64,000 nt of DNA, from the NCBI RefSeq assembly GCF_010915705.1, contig NZ_JAAIKE010000002.1, positions 186,001-250,000 on the forward strand, written 5' to 3'. A program made the translations under genes and the position numbers. The stretch comes from Pseudotabrizicola algicola. Its GTDB lineage: Bacteria; Pseudomonadota; Alphaproteobacteria; Rhodobacterales; Rhodobacteraceae. A model generated the notes under the pieces. The model saw only the letters and a list, made by a program, of their open reading frames with translations, was not told the DNA's origin and did no database searches. Numbering within the stretch: the stretch's first letter is position 1; every line of letters begins with the position of its first letter. Of the stretch, positions 61,255 through 64,000 are shown piece by piece.

Positions 61255-63500
61255 CGCCGCTTGCGCACCAGCTTGCGTTTCAGCTTGCCCTCGCGCGCCG
61301 CCGCCTGCCCCGGCTTGCGCGGGTTGAACCGCCCCTTGCGCGGCGCAGCGCGCGGCATCGCGCCCCCCTCGATCTCCAGCAGGTCAAGCGTGATGCCCCC
61401 CGTGACCGGAATCGCCTCGGCCAGCCGCACCGTCACCCGCTGGCCGATGCCGATGGTCATGCCGGTGTCGGCGCCGGTCAGCGTCTGGCTGTCCTGATCG
61501 AAATGGAAGAACTCGCGCCCGATGCTGCGCACCGGGATCAACCCGTCAGCCCCGGTTTCATCCAGCTTGACGAACAGCCCGAACCGCTGCACCCCCGAAA
61601 TCCGTCCGGTGAACTCTGCCCCGACCCGCTCGGCCAGATAGGCGGCCAGATAGCGGTCGGTGGTGTCGCGCTCGGCCGCCATGCTGCGCCGTTCGCTGTC
61701 GGAAATCAGCTTCGCCGTCTCGTCCAGCGTCTCGATATCCTGCGCCGAAAGCCCGTCCTTGCCCCAGCCATGCCCGGCAATCAGCGCGCGGTGCACGATC
61801 AGGTCGGAATAGCGCCGGATGGGGCTGGTGAAATGCGCGTAATTCTTCAACGCCAGACCGAAGTGGCCGAAGTTCTGCGGGAAGTAATAGGCCTGCGTCA
61901 TGCTGCGCAGGGTGGTGATGTTCAGCAATTCGTCAAACTCGGTGCCCTGCGCCGCCGCCAGCAGCGTGTTCAGGTGCCGCGTCTGCAGCACCTGCCCCTT
62001 GGCCAGCACAAAGCCCGAGGCTTCGGCCACCTCGCGCAGCGCGTCCAGCTTTTCGGGCGTCGGCTCCTCATGCACGCGGAACAGCAAGGGCCGCTTCAGC
62101 CGCACCAGTTCTTCCGCCGCCGCCACATTGGCAAGGATCATGAACTCCTCGATCAGCCGGTGCGCGTCGAACCGCTCCTTGAACGAGACCGAGGTGACCT
62201 CGCCCGCCTCCGACAGTTCGATCCGCCGCTCCGGCAGGTCCAGATCCAGCGGCTGGCGCAGCGCGCGGGCGTGCTTTGTCGCGGCATAGGCCGCATAAAG
62301 CGGGCGCAGCACGCCCTCCAGCAGCGGCGCGGTCACAGCGTCGGGGTTGCCATCCACCGCCGCCTGCACCTGCTCATAGCTCAGGCTGGCGACCGACCGC
62401 ATCATGCCGCGCACGAAACGGTGGCTGATCTTGGCCCCCTGCGCATCCAGCCGCATCCGCACCGCAATACAGGCGCGGTCCACATGCTGGTGCAGGGAAC
62501 ACAGATCGCCCGACAGCACATCGGGCAACATCGGCACCACCCTGTCGGGGAAATAGGTGGAATTGCCGCGCTTGCGCGCCTCGCGGTCCAAGGCAGAGCC
62601 GGGGCGCACATAATAGGCCACATCGGCAATCGCGACCCAGACGACAAAGCCGCCCGGATTGCCGGGCTCGGTGTCATGCTCGGCGTAGACCGCGTCATCG
62701 CGGTCGCGCGCATCGGCAGGGTCGATGGTGCACAGCGGCAGGTCGCGCAGATCGGTGCGCCCCTCCAGCGGCGCAGGCTGCGCACGGTCGGCCTCGGCAA
62801 TCACCGCATCGGGAAACTGGTCGGGGATGCCATGCTGGTGAATGGCGATCAGGCTGACGGCCTTTGGCCCGCTCGGGTCGCCCAGCACCGCCGTCACCCG
62901 CGCCTGCGGCAGACCCATGTTGCGCCGCCCCACCGCCTCGCCTTCGACCAGCTCGCCATCCTTGGCACCCAAAGTCATGTCGCGACCGACGCGCCATTCC
63001 TTGTCCTGCCCCTTGTCGATCGGCACGATCCGACCGCCCTCGGCCCCCGCGCGGAACACGCCCAGAACCCGCAAGGGGTTGGTGCCGATATGGCGGATCA
63101 GCCGCGCCTCATACTGGTATTCGCCCACATCCACGGGCGACAGCCGCGCCAGAATGCGCTCGCCCGCCGCAAGGGCCGGATCGCCCTTCTTCGGCACGAA
63201 CAGGATGCGCGGGGCCTCGCCCTCGCCAGTCCATTCCATCGGGCGGGCAAAGACATCGCCCTGCGCATCCGGTCCGGTGATCACCAGAATAGAGACGGGC
63301 GGCAAGCCTTCGGGGTCGCGATAGCTGCGGCCCTTCTTGGCAATCGCCCCCGTCTCGGCCAATTCGCCAAGGATGCGCTTCAACTCGATCCGCGCCGCCC
63401 CCTTGATGCCAAAGGCCTTGGCGATGTCGCGCTTGGCCGAAAGGCCGGGGTTATCGGTGATCCATTGCAGGATCTGCTCTTTGCTGGGCATCTGTTCCAT
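61251..63500 (-). CDS. rnr: Ribonuclease R
   Basis: RNase R is a 3'-5' exoribonuclease that unwinds and degrades structured RNA. The 749-residue protein has an N-terminal helix-turn-helix (FGIKGAARIELKRILGEL), cold-shock domains, and the RNB catalytic domain with IDPADARDRDDAVYAEHD, whose Asp residues bind metal, and PIRRYSDLIVHRAL. A C-terminal S1 domain (ISGVQRFGLFVKLDETGADG) and a basic Lys/Arg-rich tail follow. Start 63500 (MEQMPSKEQI) is used; ATG 63491 is also possible. It converges on the sigma-54 gene. Confidence 0.95.
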   Translation of the reverse strand: MEQMPSKEQILQWITDNPGLSAKRDIAKAFGIKGAARIELKRILGELAETGAIAKKGRSYRDPEGLPPVSILVITGPDAQGDVFARPMEWTGEGEAPRILFVPKKGDPALAAGERILARLSPVDVGEYQYEARLIRHIGTNPLRVLGVFRAGAEGGRIVPIDKGQDKEWRVGRDMTLGAKDGELVEGEAVGRRNMGLPQARVTAVLGDPSGPKAVSLIAIHQHGIPDQFPDAVIAEADRAQPAPLEGRTDLRDLPLCTIDPADARDRDDAVYAEHDTEPGNPGGFVVWVAIADVAYYVRPGSALDREARKRGNSTYFPDRVVPMLPDVLSGDLCSLHQHVDRACIAVRMRLDAQGAKISHRFVRGMMRSVASLSYEQVQAAVDGNPDAVTAPLLEGVLRPLYAAYAATKHARALRQPLDLDLPERRIELSEAGEVTSVSFKERFDAHRLIEEFMILANVAAAEELVRLKRPLLFRVHEEPTPEKLDALREVAEASGFVLAKGQVLQTRHLNTLLAAAQGTEFDELLNITTLRSMTQAYYFPQNFGHFGLALKNYAHFTSPIRRYSDLIVHRALIAGHGWGKDGLSAQDIETLDETAKLISDSERRSMAAERDTTDRYLAAYLAERVGAEFTGRISGVQRFGLFVKLDETGADGLIPVRSIGREFFHFDQDSQTLTGADTGMTIGIGQRVTVRLAEAIPVTGGITLDLLEIEGGAMPRAAPRKGRFNPRKPGQAAAREGKLKRKLVRKRR

Positions 63501-63576
63501 GACACCAGCCCTAGCACGCCCGGCAGGCGCAAGAAAGCCGCCTGCCGCTTGCAGCTTTCCCAAATGCGCCCGCGCG

Positions 63577-64000
63577 CTACCAGCGGGTCAGCGCGGCCTC
63601 GTCCTCGTCCTTGGCCGCAACCCAGGATGCCCCGTCCGGCCCAAGCTCCTTCTTCCAGAACGGCGCGCGGGACTTGAGGTAATCCATCAGGAACTCGGCG
63701 GCGGCAAAGGCATCGGCGCGGTGCGGCGCGGCGGTGGCGACCATCATGATCATCTCTCCCCCCGCCAGCCGCCCGTAACGGTGGATCACCAGCGCATCCA
63801 CCAGCGCCCAGCGCGCCACGGCCTGCTCCATGATCGCGGCGATGGCGCGCTCGGTCATGCCGGGGTAATGCTCGATCTCCATCGCCGAAAGGCTGCCGCC
63901 ATTGTCGCGCACGATGCCGGTGAAGGTCACCACCGCCCCCGCGCCCGCCGCCCCCTTGGCAAAGGCCAGCGACTCGGCCCCCAGATCGAAGGGCGCGTCC
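63577..64000 (-). CDS. moaE: Molybdopterin synthase catalytic subunit (5' end outside window)
   Basis: MoaE and MoaD convert precursor Z to molybdopterin by adding sulfur. The gene runs off the right edge, so its first codons are missing; 141 codons are seen. The visible part includes APFDLGAES, the motif GAVVTFTGIVRDNGGS, the MEIEHYPGMTERAI region, and RAPFWKKELGPDGASWVAA with the catalytic Lys pair near the C-terminus. It is about 75 bases upstream of rnr on the same strand. Confidence 0.94.
   Translation of the reverse strand, partial: DAPFDLGAESLAFAKGAAGAGAVVTFTGIVRDNGGSLSAMEIEHYPGMTERAIAAIMEQAVARWALVDALVIHRYGRLAGGEMIMMVATAAPHRADAFAAAEFLMDYLKSRAPFWKKELGPDGASWVAAKDEDEAALTRW

Noticed and set aside
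60489-63677. Plus-strand ORF of 1062 codons covering the sigma-54 end and rnr
   Set aside because: It is out of frame with the sigma-54 gene and antisense to rnr. Its composition is Arg/Pro/Ala-rich without domains.

Overview
The window is GC-rich chromosomal DNA (roughly two-thirds G+C by eye) from an alphaproteobacterium, most likely a member of the Rhodobacteraceae. The signs are a TAXI-type TRAP binding protein, a TrcR/DUF1013 protein, COQ9 beside rpsU, a 44-residue aa3 oxidase subunit IV, a SelD fused to a flavin oxidoreductase, PHB genes, an RpoN paralogue and CtrA-type TTAA-N7-TTAA boxes. I see no prophage, transposase, CRISPR array or rRNA operon. It reads as core chromosome with dense coding, short gaps and many convergent ends.

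Layout. 0-5 kb: end of a TAXI transporter gene, DUF983 protein, YciA-like thioesterase, then a cytoplasmic gamma-glutamyltransferase followed by a glutamine-synthetase-like ligase, a possible gamma-glutamyl-amine module. 5-9.5 kb: gpmI-envC-ctpA-rppH operon with a CtrA-type box in front. 9.5-11.1 kb: an unusual 367-base convergent gap, then ubiH. 11.2-19 kb: amidase, class I aminotransferase, ftsK, RNase T2, trcR. 19-24.4 kb: LytTR membrane regulator, recR-ybaB-dnaX, a small tyrosine phosphatase, rlmH-rsfS. 24.4-30 kb: leucine biosynthesis genes leuC, leuD and leuB, interrupted by a membrane protein and an endonuclease/exonuclease/phosphatase-fold protein. 30-38.8 kb: EamA transporter, tRNA-Pro(CGG), quinone oxidoreductase, COQ9, rpsU, Lrp regulator divergent from ald, mscL, GNAT, azlCD, a lipoprotein and the oxidase subunit IV. 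38.4-46.5 kb: MBL hydrolase and acyl-CoA dehydrogenase, threonylcarbamoyl-AMP synthase, greA, ETF-ubiquinone oxidoreductase. 46.5-52.7 kb: TPR protein, ispE, polyprenyl diphosphate synthase, small conserved proteins, a DMT transporter. 52.7-64 kb: phaB-phaA, EAL protein, tag, mnmH and selD, rpoN paralogue, rnr, and the start-truncated moaE.

Connections. Several genes support quinone-linked respiration: ispE and the polyprenyl synthase make the ubiquinone tail, UbiH and COQ9 act on its head group, ETF-QO feeds electrons from acyl-CoA dehydrogenases into it, and the oxidase subunit IV belongs to a terminal oxidase. phaA/phaB make 3-hydroxybutyryl-CoA for PHB. selD and mnmH together give 2-selenouridine in tRNA. 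No selA, selB or tRNA-Sec is in the window.

The most interesting non-coding signals are a CtrA-type box with a -10 element, a strong ribosome binding site and a short ORF inside the rppH/ubiH convergent gap; a second perfect CtrA-type box before gpmI; a promoter placed so that a 30-codon ORF upstream of leuC would be leaderless; and a long hairpin between leuC and leuD.
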